Positions 1 through 11,215 of a stretch of DNA of 64,000 nt are shown piece after piece (the first letter of the stretch is position 1; each line of letters begins with the position of its first letter). Source of the DNA: Sialis fuliginosa (taxonomy: Eukaryota; Arthropoda; Insecta; Megaloptera; Sialidae); NCBI GenBank assembly GCA_961205875.1, contig OY540810.1, forward strand, positions 32,054,001 to 32,118,000, given 5' to 3'. A program made the translations under genes and the position numbers. The notes under the pieces were generated by a model, which worked only from the letters and a program-made list of their open reading frames with translations, was not told the DNA's origin and made no database searches.

Positions 1-833
1 AAACCAGTAATGAGCACGCAGTGATTGACACTTGCTAATGATTACAAAATGATAAGTACTACGACACAAAAGATATAAAATAAAGAATCATCAAAGAAAC
101 AATGTAAAGATTCAGTACATTTAATTAAAGATTATTTTAAAGAATAATTTAAGATTATTTTATGCGAAACAGAATCAAAGAATAATTAAGTAGGTAGGTA
201 CTTAAAGGTTCTTTGATTTCTAATTTTTATCGATACTATCGTAATTAAAAAAATTATAATATTAGTAATAATTGCATTTAAATTACTGGATTCTAGATAT
301 TATGATGTAAGTAGTAATATGTTTGTAATAAGTGTTAGTTAAACAATGAAGGAAGTAAAATGCAATAGAATAATTAGCAAGATAAAAATCAGCATTCGCA
401 CTTGAATGCATTAGTTGCAACAAAAGTAAATATTGTGATTCACTGCTTACAATAAATCATGCTCATCAAACACTCTTTAAAGTTGTTTATTTTATTGGTT
501 GTGAAACGATGTTAGACATAGTTAAGCAGTGTTTTTAAAAGTGCAGTACGTGTACAACCTGTACCAGTACGCGAACCACAATTAGGTTGTCCATAGTAAG
601 TTTAACACACCTGATTATAATACCGGGATTCCGGCTATTTATTATCGATACCAATATTTTGGTATTTAAATTTTTCTTATGATGAGACCTACATAATGTT
701 TAATAGATTTATTTCACGTGTAGTTAACTATGACCCATTTGTTCGTGTCCAAAATTTCCGATTTATCATAGTTTTCTTGCTTTAAATTAGTAATGAGTCG
801 ATTTCTTCCTCTATACTCTATAGTAGTCTATAG
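1..833. other. AT-rich non-coding, catalase upstream or first intron
   Basis: No supported gene. Short A/T-rich direct repeats such as aaagaataattaag near 130-190. The missing catalase start exon could lie here or further upstream, but no candidate could be defended. Confidence 0.6.
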
Positions 834-1161
834 CAAGCTTGTCCAACCCGCGGCTCGCGGGCCACATGCGGCCCTTGAGGAGCCTTGGTGCAGCCCGCTA
901 GGATAATAATAAACAAAAAATTTATATAGTAATAAATTTACATTTAAATTACATAGTACGACTAAAAAAAAAAAAAGGTGTTCAGTTTTTAATTTTCGTA
1001 ATGTAACTCTTTCTTCAATAAAAGTTAGGAATTAAAATTGATGCGACTAAAAAAAAAAAAAAGTCCTCAGTTTTATATTCTGGCCTACGGCCCTTAGTAA
1101 ATTAAATTAAATGAAATTTCTGCTCTGTGGCCCAGAAGGTTGAAAAGGTTGGACACCTATG
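834..1161. mobile_element. hAT-like non-autonomous element
   Basis: Ends are imperfect inverted repeats: CAAGCTTGTCCAACC at the left and GGTTGGACACCTATG at the right. The interior has GC-rich terminal blocks and two A-tract motifs of the form gactaaaaaaa...gt(c)ctcag. Fragments of the same family occur at 36700-36803, and the A-tract motif recurs in 48044-48360. No convincing target duplication was found. Confidence 0.6.
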
Positions 1162-3494
1162 TATGTGAAGTCTGATTCTGCAAAAAATATTGTTTTTTCT
1201 GTTTCATAATCTGCACGGTCTTCGATTATATAGGATGAAATAATGACTCATGTTATTACTTTTACCCCGAATTGGATTTACTCAAATTCTTCTTAGAAAT
1301 CGTCTATTAATTACGTAAGGATACTTTTAGAAAATTTCTTTTAGGTAGGGATTGATATTTGATATAATTTATTTTATTAAATGTAATATTTTATGTCAAA
1401 GTCTAATCCATTTGACAATTTGTGGATCAACGGTTGACACACTTGAGAGCATACACAATTTATTTTTGAAATTTATGTATTTCAAAAAGTAAATATTTTG
1501 AGTTTTTTTCTATACGTTGTTTTTTAGGCAAAATAATTCTTTTTGATAGTTTTACAATAATTGTTTCTATTTGTTTGTTCAGACTTGACACGACTTAACC
1601 GATTTTAATGAAACTTTTACTGTAAAAGACTACAGAATTAATTTAGGCTGTATAATCATTCAATTAGGGCTATTTTTAATTAGTATCAATATAACAAAAT
1701 TCTATACCTTGTCGAAACCTTTTGGTTATGTTTTGATTTAGACCAAATTGTTTATAATACCGACATGATTAGAAATAATCCGATAATTATTTGATAATTT
1801 CGCACCCTAGTGTAAAATTATCCGATAATTATCGGATAATGTTGAACCTTGATATGGCCATAACTTTTTTTTTCTAATTTTAACTCGTAGGTGCGTGTTT
1901 AGTGAAGAAAACATTATTTTTTTCAAATAATTATTTAAATGTCATTATAATCTGATTATAAAAACATTATTTTCTACTACTTGTTTGTTCTATAGATTTT
2001 TTTCTACTTTGTATAAACTTCGAATAAAATTGTAACATATATTAAAATATTGCATTGTCATTAAAAAATAAATTAACAATACAATTTGAATTTGAATTTA
2101 TTAATTAATCGCTTAGCTAGTGGCTAGTATAAGAAATATGTAAAATTTTATAACAAAATTAAAAATTTTACTACTACAATGCCTGTTATAGCAATTTTGG
2201 TTGATTGTATAATTTGCAGAAGAGCAAAAAAATATCTTCACAAAAAGTTTTTTTTACTTTATTTATATTTTCTTATATACATCGCCAGCTCTGGGACCTG
2301 TTTTATCTCGGGGCCCTAAGCAGTTGCCTAAAATGCTTACTACGCGTTTTGCAATTTAACATTATGAAATACATAACAATAGTAATTGTAAAGACATTGT
2401 ATAATACTTTATTGATAATCCATCAAATAAAAAAATCTTTTATTTTATCAATATTGATAGCACAATCTACCGTATTGTATAAATTAAACTTGTATGCATT
2501 TGTTATTTTCGAGTGTTTATTTGTGTGTTATCAATGTTATAGAAAATTAGCTTAATTATATTATAACAATCCATCTGTTTGGAATTATGTATATTATATT
2601 ATTATGTTATCCTATCTTATTGTCAGTTATGTTATTATAATGCTATCTTTTAATTACCATTGTTCTGGAACAGTATAACTAAAATATAATAATCTGATGA
2701 AAATGTTTTGTAATACTATACCCCCCCCCCCCCCTCCTCCCCAAGAGATACTCTCACCAGTAAGAGTTATGACAGCGTCGCTATTTTTAACCAAACCGGT
2801 GTTGACGTTATTTATTCAAAAATTCATTTAACAAACATAAAAATAAAATTAATATATTTAAGGATATTGTTTCATAAAATCAGAAAATACGGACATGAGT
2901 GAGACTTGGCTACCACAATTAATCAGAAATCGATTCGGGTTGTCAGAACTCTTACTATGGGTATCTCTAACCAAGCCTAACTTTTGGGCTGACAATGAGC
3001 GTAATAGTTAATTGTTCGTAATTTATCAAATTTTAAGAAAATTCTTGGATAAAATAAAATCGATAAATAATTATATTCATTAATTATATTCATTATTATT
3101 CATAAATGTCTTAGAACGGTCCTGTTAAATGTATTGCATAAGATATTTGTAGTGGAAAACACCACGAGTATGTACTTCAATTAAGAGTTGTGATACTTGT
3201 GATTCATGAATTTGAGAAGCCTCATTTTACTGCAAAATATAAAATAATAATAATACAATTAAGAAAACAATACTTTAATAAAAATTAATAGTCAAGAAAG
3301 TCGATGTTTTAATAAATGTATATTTTTGTAGAATGTAAAAGTTATAATTAATTTTAATTACAAAAAATTTCAAACTATTGACAAAAAGGTATTTTAGTCA
3401 ATAATTTGTATATTTTATTTTATTGTTTAAAAAATGTACGTAATTAGTCAATTTCTTATGTCGAGTATTATAAAGAATGTGTTCTAGGATTCTA
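1162..3494. other. AT-rich non-coding with a 24-bp perfect palindrome
   Basis: No supported gene. A perfect 24-bp palindrome lies at 1817-1840, a C tract at about 2721-2734, and a short hAT-like fragment (cggggccctaagcagttgcc) near 2307-2330. An open frame at 2205-2555 is hydrophobic, low-complexity and unlike any protein I know. Confidence 0.5.
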
Positions 3495-3962
3495 GAGCAA
3501 AAGCTAACCTAACGCTATCTGCGAGGTGTCAAATCGTTATGAATTTGATCTGAATTCTATAACAGAGTGGTATTGAATGTATAATAATGTAAATGCTATG
3601 AATTTTAAAATGTACTTGTCACCACGGCTTTTAGATTGCTGATTTTTATTTAATGCGGCCATTCATATAAACCATACCCAGGGCCGTAGCTAGAGATTCT
3701 TGGCCCCGTGGCAGCAGGTGATTGAGAGGCCCTCCCCCACACTATATGAAAAATATAAAAATTGAACACATTTTTTTTCGTTGCTACTTCAATCCATAAT
3801 TTTAAGCTTGTTACTAGTTTGAATGACCTTTTTTTACTGCCTCAATCTTGCCTACCCCCGTGGTAGTTACGACCCTGACTATACCATAGGTATATTAGAA
3901 CTGTTAGTGGGCTGTCATTTATATTTAATATCCCGCAGATAGCGTTAGCTTAGCTTTTGCTC
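3495..3962. mobile_element. TIR element interrupted by a hAT insertion
   Basis: Terminal inverted repeats of about 30 bp: GAGCAAAAGCTAACCTAACG at the left and the complement of CGTTAGCTTAGCTTTTGCTC at the right. It has no coding capacity. A 199-bp hAT sits inside it at 3679-3877. Confidence 0.7.
3679..3877. mobile_element. Short hAT element with 8-bp target duplication
   Basis: Begins CAGGGCCGTAGCTA and ends TAGTTACGACCCTG. Flanks accatacc (3671-3678) and actatacc (3878-3885) match at 7 of 8. It is a relative of 59261-60042. Confidence 0.8.
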
Positions 3963-4429
3963 GAGAGCAAATTCTTTTTTATACCGGGTATTAGACCAAG
4001 CAGGTGGTATAGCGTAGGTTTATGTCATTTTAAGTCATGTCACATGTCATACTAGAGCAGTGGAGATGCATTTGACTAATTAATCATTGTATTTGTTTTA
4101 GTGCTATTGAAAATTAATCAAAATTAAAAAATCATCAAGTTATTATTTGCAATAAAAATATATTAGTTCACAATTGATATATGTTAGGTACTATAAACAG
4201 TGATTAATGGTAAACTATTTTAAAAACAGTTTACGTATGTCTCTTTAATTAATACAACTATTTATAGTTTAAAATGATTAAGTAAATATTTGCTGAGTAA
4301 TTGTTTACATCTTATATTTATCATTTTAAAATATTATTCTTATTTTTAAATTTAAATTAATCGTTTTATTGTTATATAATACATAGCATAGAAATGTTTT
4401 TTAAAGTTCCACATTGGGTTACATAAAGC

Positions 4430-4606
4430 AAAATTAATCACGATTAGTTAATCATCCGTTTTAAAACCATCATTACGTTAATTCTAAACGTAATCTTGAT
4501 TATCATGAATTGTTTTTAATACAAAATTTATAATTTTTACTGATCGTTCAGGATTTATGTTAACTATGGTTTGCAAACGGCCGATTAACTAATCGTGATT
4601 ATTTTT
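4430..4606. mobile_element. Foldback repeat, 42-bp arms
   Basis: Left arm aatcacgattagttaatc is mirrored by gattaactaatcgtgatt at the right, with further pairing inwards. A related sequence lies at 22083-22205. Confidence 0.6.
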
Positions 4607-4703
4607 GTTCTAAGCAACTCATCGCCATAAGGGTTATTAAACATTAAATATTTTAGTTATTTATTATTTGTTTTCAATACATTTTCGATTTTTGTACAAA
4701 GAT

Positions 4704-5078
4704 GCAGGGATTATTTTAAGAAAATTTTACAACTATTTTTTTTTTGTTTGCTTTGTACTTGTAATTTTTCAACTGGATGTTTTTTTTAAGTATATTTACG
4801 TTTCAATTGTAATGACATTTTTTGCTTTTCAACTGTATTTATCTATAATATCTTCTTTGTTGTATATATTCCAATTGCAATGACCTTTTTTTGTTTTCTG
4901 CTTGTACTTTTTCAACCAGATGTATTTTTTTTTTGTAGTATATGTTTTATTGGCTGTAATGACATTTTTTTTGCTCTACTTTTATAATTTTCAACTACAT
5001 AAATTGACTTTTACAACTGCAGTTTTCATTTTTTGAACTGCAGAAACAAGCTACAACTACACACTAAAATAACCCCTG
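4704..5078. mobile_element. hAT-type element with internal degenerate tandem repeats
   Basis: Ends CAGGGATTATTTTA and TAAAATAACCCCTG. Flanks caaagatg and caaatatg match at 7 of 8. The interior holds about three degenerate units of roughly 115 bp built on tttttcaactggatg and caattgtaatgacattttt. Two more copies of the right end occur at 49256-49346 and 51751-51793. Confidence 0.75.
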
Positions 5079-5760
5079 CAAATATGTGATATTTGCGATA
5101 TTTGTAAATTTTGGTAAGGTGGAAGTTGTAAAATGTTTAGAAGTGCTGTTGTAGTTGTAGATAGATAACTTAATTGATAAAAACTTGCTCGAATGGAATA
5201 AGAGTTGTAATAAGACAGATTTACTGTATGCAGTTTTATACAGTTACTTTTGACCTAAATTTAAGTATTTCTTTTTTTTATAAAGCTGCTTGGTCGGTTG
5301 TTTTTTTAATGGGTTTATCGAGACACGTTCTTCCGGGAATGATTTTTTATCTGAATTTAATTAAAAAACAAATTCAGGGCAAAATAAACGGTACTTTTTT
5401 TTAAATTGTAAGTATCCATATTAATTTCATATACGCAAATTTAAATTCGAACGAGACGAGCCTAATTTTTTTTAAAAGCATTATCAATAATTAGTAATAA
5501 TTTATAATTTTAAAGTAAAACACATAAGATTCATTATATTTCAAATTTCTTGTATTTGTTACATAAGAATATTTGTGAAAATATTTTTTAGAAAAAAATT
5601 CACGTAGACAATGACTGCTTGGTTTCAAGTTTTGAGGTTTCTGCGTTGATCTGAATATGGAACTTGGCTTCTTGGTGTAAACCGCGTCAATTTGGTCACA
5701 CGACCAAATTGACACTGCTTGGTATCAATCTAAAACATATTATTTCTTTATTTCATTATA
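5079..5760. repeat. Non-coding; relative of the 21202 palindrome at 5641-5715
   Basis: No gene supported. The segment 5661-5715 (ttggcttcttggtgtaaacc, then gtcaatttggtc and its inverse) resembles one arm of the palindrome at 21202-21390 and folds on itself with 12-bp arms. Confidence 0.5.
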
Positions 5761-6045
5761 TCTTTAACAGATGTTGAATAAAAAAAATAAAAAAAAAATA
5801 ATAATAAAAATAATCAATTTAAAATTTTCAAATTATTTAGTTTAAATATTCACTTATGCTATAATGGCATCTTATGCTAAGAAAATGTTTTATTTCAATT
5901 TTAAATTTTTTAAGGGTAATTCTTTTATAGAAGGTGGTAGTTTATTATATATTTTTATTATGTAGTTAAATACTCCTTTATACACAACTGTTAATTTTGT
6001 TTGTATTTTATCTAAATTTTCTTGATTTCTAGTTGAGTAATTATG
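5761..6045 (-). mobile_element. LINE ORF2 C-terminus fragment
   Basis: Minus-strand reading from 6045 to the TAA at 5890-5892 gives HNYSTRNQENLDKIQTKLTV, then YIIKIYNKLPPSIKELPLK. This aligns with the C-terminus of the reverse transcriptase fragment at 22716-23940 (HDYDTRYKNKL, YLIKIYNHIPSEIKILPLKK). A/T-rich tail sequence follows to about 5761. It is a 5'-truncated copy of the same or a close family. Confidence 0.75.
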
Positions 6046-6290
6046 TGTAAAATATTTTTAAACGTTTCATAATATTTATAAAATATATTAAAAAATGCGA
6101 TTCAAAATGATTTTTCAATTTGTTGGCAAATAAATTAAATAATGAACATATTTTTAGTTTTATAAAAAGTACTTCTCTAATAAAATATCTACTTCTGTAT
6201 TATCAAAATTACCAAATCAATAAAGAGTGGACTTGTTAGTCACACTGACAATATTTAAAATATGATCATTAATTTATTTTGTTTTTACAG

Positions 6291-6508
6291 CGTAATGCAC
6301 CAACAGCTACAACATCTTGGGGGGTGCCTCTTGCCAATAAAGACGCAACATTGACTGTGCCACATCTGTATGATGGAGCACCCAAGCATTCTGGAAGTAG
6401 CGGATACGCTCTACTCCAAGATGTACACTTTTTGGATGAATTGTCACATTTCGATAGGGAGAGAATCCCCGAGAGAGTTGTACATGCTAAAGGAGCTGGT
6501 GCTTTTGG
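6291..6508 (+). CDS. Cat: Catalase exon A (first visible)
   Basis: Opens after tttttacag at 6290 and closes at GG|gtaatt. It encodes [12 protein letters not shown] to GAGAFG, including the distal-histidine motif [14 protein letters not shown]. The stretch [17 protein letters not shown] lies where most catalases have a short TVGPRGP-type link. Confidence 0.95.
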
Positions 6509-9500
6509 GTAATTATTACTTTTGTACAATAATAACTTTAAGTGTTTTACTGCGGATTAATTACTATAAAAAAGATTTTATTCTACAACAATATAATTTT
6601 TAGTTGGACCTTATTATAAAATATGTTATAAAAAATATTATGGATGGCAAATCTGTAACCAATGATACCGATAAAAATACTCTTAGGTCATATATGTCCT
6701 AACAGAAATAAATTATAATAAATTTAAATTGAACATTTGATTTTAGATATTTTGAAGTGACGCATGACATAACAAAGTACAGCAGTGCTAAAGTGTTCTC
6801 AGAAATAGGCAAACGTACACCAATTAGTGTAAGATTTTCGACTGTCGGAGGTGAATCAGGATCTGCTGACACGGTACGAGATCCTCGAGGTTTTGCTGTC
6901 AAATTCTACACAGAAGGTAATGCAATTAGAAATGTGTACCTATAAAAAAAAAAAAATTGTTATTTTCATGGCTATTTATGGTGAGGAACTTTAAAAGAAT
7001 AATAATATTTTTTTATCACATACTTAATTAGCAGATGTTAATTTTTGTTTTGTTTTCTTGTTTAAAATAATCTCTACTACTTGTTAAGGGGTATGCAAAG
7101 ATAATGAAGGTACAGCAACGATAGTGGTACCAACGTAAAATAAAAAAATTATAAAAATGAAAATCGTTAATTAAACATAAATGAGACGATATGAGCACTT
7201 TTAATTAACGTTATTACAATTATTAAATAATTATCTTGCCAAATATGTGGTAAACATTAACGGTTTGACATCTTTATTAACCATAACCACACTTTTAAGG
7301 TAGAACAAAAATAATGAAAAGTTAATGAATTACTTTTTTAATTGTAATAAAATTAAATTATACTAACAGTATTACTTTGGATAAAGGATTAAAATGTATA
7401 ATTACCGAAATGAAATATATGATTTGCAACTAGAAGACAAGAACAATTTAAAAATCATCGCAAAAGTTTGTTTTATTTGTTTTGGTATTTTATTACTGTT
7501 AAAATAACATTTTGTCAAAATTAGCAAGAAATCTTATTTTAACAGTGAAATATTTGATCAACATTTTTCAAACATATCTGAAACAATTGATTTATTTAAA
7601 ATTATTAATTTCAGATGGAATTTGGGATCTTGTTGGTAACAACACACCAATCTTTTTCATCCGTGACCCAATTCTATTCCCTTCATTCATTCACACACAG
7701 AAACGTAACCCGCAAACACACTTGAAGGACGCTGATATGTTCTGGGACTTTATTTCCCTACGCGCTGAATCGACACATCAAGTATGAAATATTTTCTGTT
7801 GTTTTTTTATGTGTATATGTAACATGATTTTTGATTTGTAGGTCTGTATCTTATTCAGTGACAGAGGAATTCCTGATGGTTACAGACACATGAACGGCTA
7901 TGGTTCACATACATTCAAACTTGTAACGTCGAACCCATCATCTGGATCGGCAGAGTATGTTTTTTTTTTTTAAATTTATCTTTAAGTAAAATTAACTGGG
8001 TTAGTTTATAATATAAAATCAATTTTAGTTTCGTATGGTGCAAATTCCATTATAAAACAAACCAAGGAATTCAGAATCTACCCGTCGACAAGGCCGGTGA
8101 ACTATCTGGATCAGACCCAGACTACGGTATCAAAGATTTATACAATGCTATCGCAGCAGGAAATTTCCCTAGCTGGACTTTCTATGTTCAAATTATGACA
8201 GACGAACAAGTATGTATAAAAAAAACATTATAAACTTATTAACTCTGTAATAAAATTTATTGTAATTTGAAGGCTAGAAATAGTACATTCAATCCATTTG
8301 ATGTTACAAAAGTTTGGCCTCATTCTCTATACCCACTGATACCTGTGGGTAGATTGGTATTAGATCAAAATCCAGTTAACTATTTCCACGATGTTGAACA
8401 AGCAGCATATAGTCCAGCTCATTTAGTTCCTGGAATTGAAGCTAGCCCTGATAGAATGTTGCAAGGTCGTCTGTTCTCTTACGATGACACACACAGGTAA
8501 GCAGATATTGTGAATGTATTTGTTTGTTTCTGAATTGTATATATTTTAACCCTTGAATACCATTCCCGGTTACACTAATTCAGTCTGTTTGGAAAACGTG
8601 CATCATTCCTGAACAGGTCCGGATTATGAGAGAAAAAGTAATGTATCCACACTACAAATCTCTTTACATAGTGACTTTAGTGATCATGAAGCAGTCAAGC
8701 AAGAACTTGATCTAGTCAATTTATGGGTTACGTTAACCCAGTAGGGTAATAACGTCAGTTAAAGTTTATATTACATAAGTAGAGTTCAAATAATTATAAT
8801 TTATTTATCAATTGTTTGTGTCTTACATGATATATTTTTTATTAACATTTTTATACCTGATTTTCATTCAGAAATATGTAAATTTTCTTCACTTCGGTTC
8901 TTCGATGCTGCAATTTTTTTGGGAGGATGTCTTATATGATAAATATAAATAACAAATTTTTTTTTTCTTAAATTCCTACTCTTTTTAAACAACATTCCTT
9001 TTTATTTGTTATCTTGAGTATCACAAGATATGTATCTACATATTCATTTTCCTTACTGTCTGGCGTATCAATTAATAATTAATATTATAAATATTAAGTT
9101 TAAAATGTTTTACGCTTACTCATGTGGTGAAATGAGGTTGTTTACATAGTATGGTATTTAAGAGTTAATCTTGAACCAGTTTTTCTTGTTAAAAATAATT
9201 AATTTTTTTCTTACAGACACCGTCTTGGACCAAACTATACACAGATCCCTGTCAATTGTCCATACAGAAACCTTTCTTTGAATAATCCTGTACACAATTA
9301 CCAACGTGATGGACCAAACACAGTTCAGTACAAAAATCAAATCGGTGCTCCTAATTATCATCCTAACAGTTTCACTGGTCCGGAAGTAGATCAAAGAGCG
9401 ACCAAACTTCAACCACCAGTCAAGATTTGCCCACAAGCTGGTGGTGTACAGGCATACAGATACGATTCAGGAGATGAAGATAACTATTCTCAGGTAATTG

Positions 9501-9783
9501 TATAATTATATTTTGTATTTGCTGTATCTAAAGGTACTTATTTTGTGTTTGGAATTTTTATCTATTAAATGAAATTTTGTAGGCTACTGTTTTCTATCAA
9601 AAAACATTGGACGCCCCAGCTCGTGAACGCCTGGCTTCAAACATAGCTGGCCATTTATCCGGAGCAGCTGAATTCATCAGAGAACGTGCAGTCCGTAACT
9701 TCACTCATGTCTCACCTGAGCTAGGAAAACGCATCACAGAATTGATGCCCCCTGTATCATCTGGAGTTAAAGCTAATTTGTAA
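6291..9783 (+). CDS. Cat: Catalase, eight coding exons; N-terminal exon not found
   Basis: Heme catalase, which disproportionates H2O2 to water and oxygen, normally in peroxisomes. Joining 6291-6508, 6747-6916, 7615-7781, 7842-7954, 8029-8209, 8273-8496, 9217-9493 and 9583-9783 gives 1551 nt, 516 residues plus stop, with no frame break and GT-AG at every intron. Counting from the first visible residue, the distal His is H65 (RVVHAKGAG), the distal Asn is N138 (DLVGNNTP), and the proximal heme ligand is Y353 with its partner R349 ([12 protein letters not shown]). The C-terminus is KANL, the non-canonical peroxisomal signal also seen in mammalian catalase. Family members are about 505-527 residues, so only some 15-20 N-terminal residues are missing. 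The first visible exon starts in phase 0 after a good acceptor, so a short upstream exon must carry the start codon; I could not identify it. Two segments look longer than usual: residues about 24-41 and about 214-224. All catalytic residues are intact, so I infer a functional gene. Confidence 0.97.
6747..6916 (+). CDS. Cat: Catalase exon B
   Basis: Acceptor ttttag at 6746, donor GAAG|gtaatg. Encodes [17 protein letters not shown] through [12 protein letters not shown], the conserved [13 protein letters not shown] region lining the heme pocket. The splice junction completes the Asp codon of TEDG. Confidence 0.97.
7615..7781 (+). CDS. Cat: Catalase exon C
   Basis: Acceptor tttcag at 7614, donor CAA|gtatga. 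Encodes [14 protein letters not shown] to RAESTHQ, with the catalytic Asn in GNN and the conserved [10 protein letters not shown] segment. Confidence 0.97.
7842..7954 (+). CDS. Cat: Catalase exon D
   Basis: Acceptor ttgtag at 7841, donor AGA|gtatgt. Encodes [19 protein letters not shown] to SGSAD. The tail [10 protein letters not shown] before the junction looks a few residues longer than the usual loop, but only this junction keeps the frame with a consensus donor. Confidence 0.93.
8029..8209 (+). CDS. Cat: Catalase exon E
   Basis: Acceptor ttttag at 8028, donor CAA|gtatgt. Encodes [17 protein letters not shown] to [12 protein letters not shown], the conserved beta-barrel strand and SWTFY segment of catalases. 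Confidence 0.96.
8273..8496 (+). CDS. Cat: Catalase exon F with heme-ligand tyrosine
   Basis: Acceptor gaag at 8272, donor CACAG|gtaagc. Encodes [19 protein letters not shown] to [11 protein letters not shown]. It contains the Arg and Tyr four residues apart that hold the heme iron. Confidence 0.97.
8546..9168. mobile_element. piggyBac-like element in catalase intron F-G
   Basis: Begins TTAACCCTTGAATACCATTC, and the complement of the right end reads TTAACTCTTAAATACCATAC: 17 of 20 identical, each starting with TTAA. TTAA target sites and CCC/CTC starts fit piggyBac-type termini. No transposase frame remains. It makes up most of this 720-bp intron. Confidence 0.65.
9217..9493 (+). CDS. Cat: Catalase exon G
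   Basis: Acceptor cttacag at 9216, donor CAG|gtaatt. Encodes [18 protein letters not shown] to GDEDNYSQ, the wrapping-loop region after the heme ligand. Confidence 0.96.
9583..9783 (+). CDS. Cat: Catalase exon H with stop
   Basis: Acceptor tttgtag at 9582, stop TAA at 9781-9783. Encodes the C-terminal helices ([18 protein letters not shown]) and ends SSGVKANL, a PTS1-like peroxisomal signal. Confidence 0.96.
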   Translation, partial: ATVFYQKTLDAPARERLASNIAGHLSGAAEFIRERAVRNFTHVSPELGKRITELMPPVSSGVKANL

Positions 9784-10713
9784 ATACTACAAAAGATTTG
9801 AAAGAAGAGGATTGTGCAGTTGAAAATTAAGGTTACAGTTAATGTTTTAATTGATTAAGTTTTTATATCTGTTTAGCTTAAGTATTTTAGTACCTCTTCT
9901 ATAAGTTTTAATTCATTTGGGTTTATATATTATTTTTATATTAAGGTATAAAAGGGAGCTGTTTTTATTTGATCTATAGTTTATATGCTTTGTTGACTAT
10001 TTGATTGAAAATTGCATTTTATATCGGGAAAGGTATATGTTTAAATACTTGATATCTAATTTTTAACACTAACAAACAATATATATTGTGATTTGATATA
10101 TTGTACACGTTTTAATAAAAGTAATACTCTATTAATTCATATTGTTTTAATCATTTAACATTTTTCTTTTTACTACAATTAATAACAAATAAGTTTACTT
10201 ACAAATAAAACATGTTTTTTATTTTACAGAAAGTTCACTTAAGTATATTTTAAACCAAATTTTTAACAGCGTTTAGTCCTTTAAACATTGTCGATGTATT
10301 TTTATTTTTAAAGTGCTATGACATCAAAAAAAAAAAAATTACTTATGATTATAAATAACTAATTGAATTCTTTATAAAATTTTTATTTTAAGCTTACCTT
10401 ATTTGTAGTTGATTCTTAATAAAAGTTATTAAGTTTACAAGAACTTAAGCCTAGTTTACACGCAGTCAGTAATTTAGTCGAATGCTATTAAATATTTAGT
10501 GCTATCGATTAAATAACTGGTTGAATGTAAATTGGATATTATTCAAAAATAAAATATGATGTCTTTAAATATTTTTCATATACAGATAGTTTTTTTTTTA
10601 ATTTATGACTCATGCAAAAACATTACCAATGTGGATTATGAAATAGGTGATAAAACATAAAACCATTTGCACTGAAAAGATGACAAAACATATAATGATT
10701 ATTTAGTAATATA
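9784..10713. other. Catalase 3' UTR and A/T-rich intergenic DNA
   Basis: The 3' UTR probably ends near 10140. Beyond it I see only A/T-rich sequence with short homopolymers. Confidence 0.5.
10114..10119 (+). terminator. Probable catalase poly(A) signal
   Basis: AATAAA about 330 nt after the catalase stop, followed within 40 nt by T-rich DNA. It is a reasonable 3' end for the transcript, but other A/T-rich hexamers nearby cannot be excluded. Confidence 0.5.
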
Positions 10714-11215
10714 CAGGGCCTTCCAAAAGGTCCGGGTCACTTAAATAACTTAAATGGTTTGAAATATGGGATTGAAATTTATAGAGATACAATGCGATCA
10801 TAAAGTCTATTATTTAACCACAAAAATACACACCCCCCAGGAGTCGGGGGGAGGGGATACGAGCATTGATATTCGAGTTCAAACCCAAACAACTTTTAGT
10901 ATATTTCTATTGTCAGAAAATGTATTTAACCCAATGTTCAAATGATCATAACTTTTCGAAAAAAAATATAGAGACCTCGGCGATCCTTAGTTGTTTTCGT
11001 CTCAGAAAGCCCTTTTGAACGAGCTCACATTTAACCCACATGCCATTTAAGATTTCTTGACTTCCCCCTCCCCACGCCACCGGGGGTGTGAAGGTGGGTG
11101 TTTTTATGGTTAAATAATAGAATTTGTGATCGCATTGTATTTCTATAAATTTTAATCCTATATTTCAAACCATTCAAAAGTTATATAGGTGGTCCAGAAC
11201 TTTTGGAAGGTACTG
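10714..11215. mobile_element. Tc1/mariner-type MITE, ~150-bp inverted repeats
   Basis: TA on both sides (10712-10713, 11216-11217). Left end CAGGGCCTTCCAAAAGGTCC, complement of the right end CAGTACCTTCCAAAAGTTCT. Similarity runs inwards for about 150 bp (aatggtttgaaatat, tacaatgcgatca, ctattatttaacca). GC-rich centre, no open frame. Confidence 0.85.

Noticed and set aside
2205-2555. 116-codon open frame
   Set aside because: Low-complexity hydrophobic sequence in A/T-rich DNA, no homology recognised, no splice or promoter context.
1-6290. Search for the catalase start exon
   Set aside because: No ATG followed by a plausible N-terminus and a phase-0 donor could be defended by eye.
6269-6529. 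Antisense open frame over catalase exon A
   Set aside because: Shadow of the coding exon on the other strand.
9158-9436. Antisense open frame over catalase exon G
   Set aside because: Shadow of a real exon.
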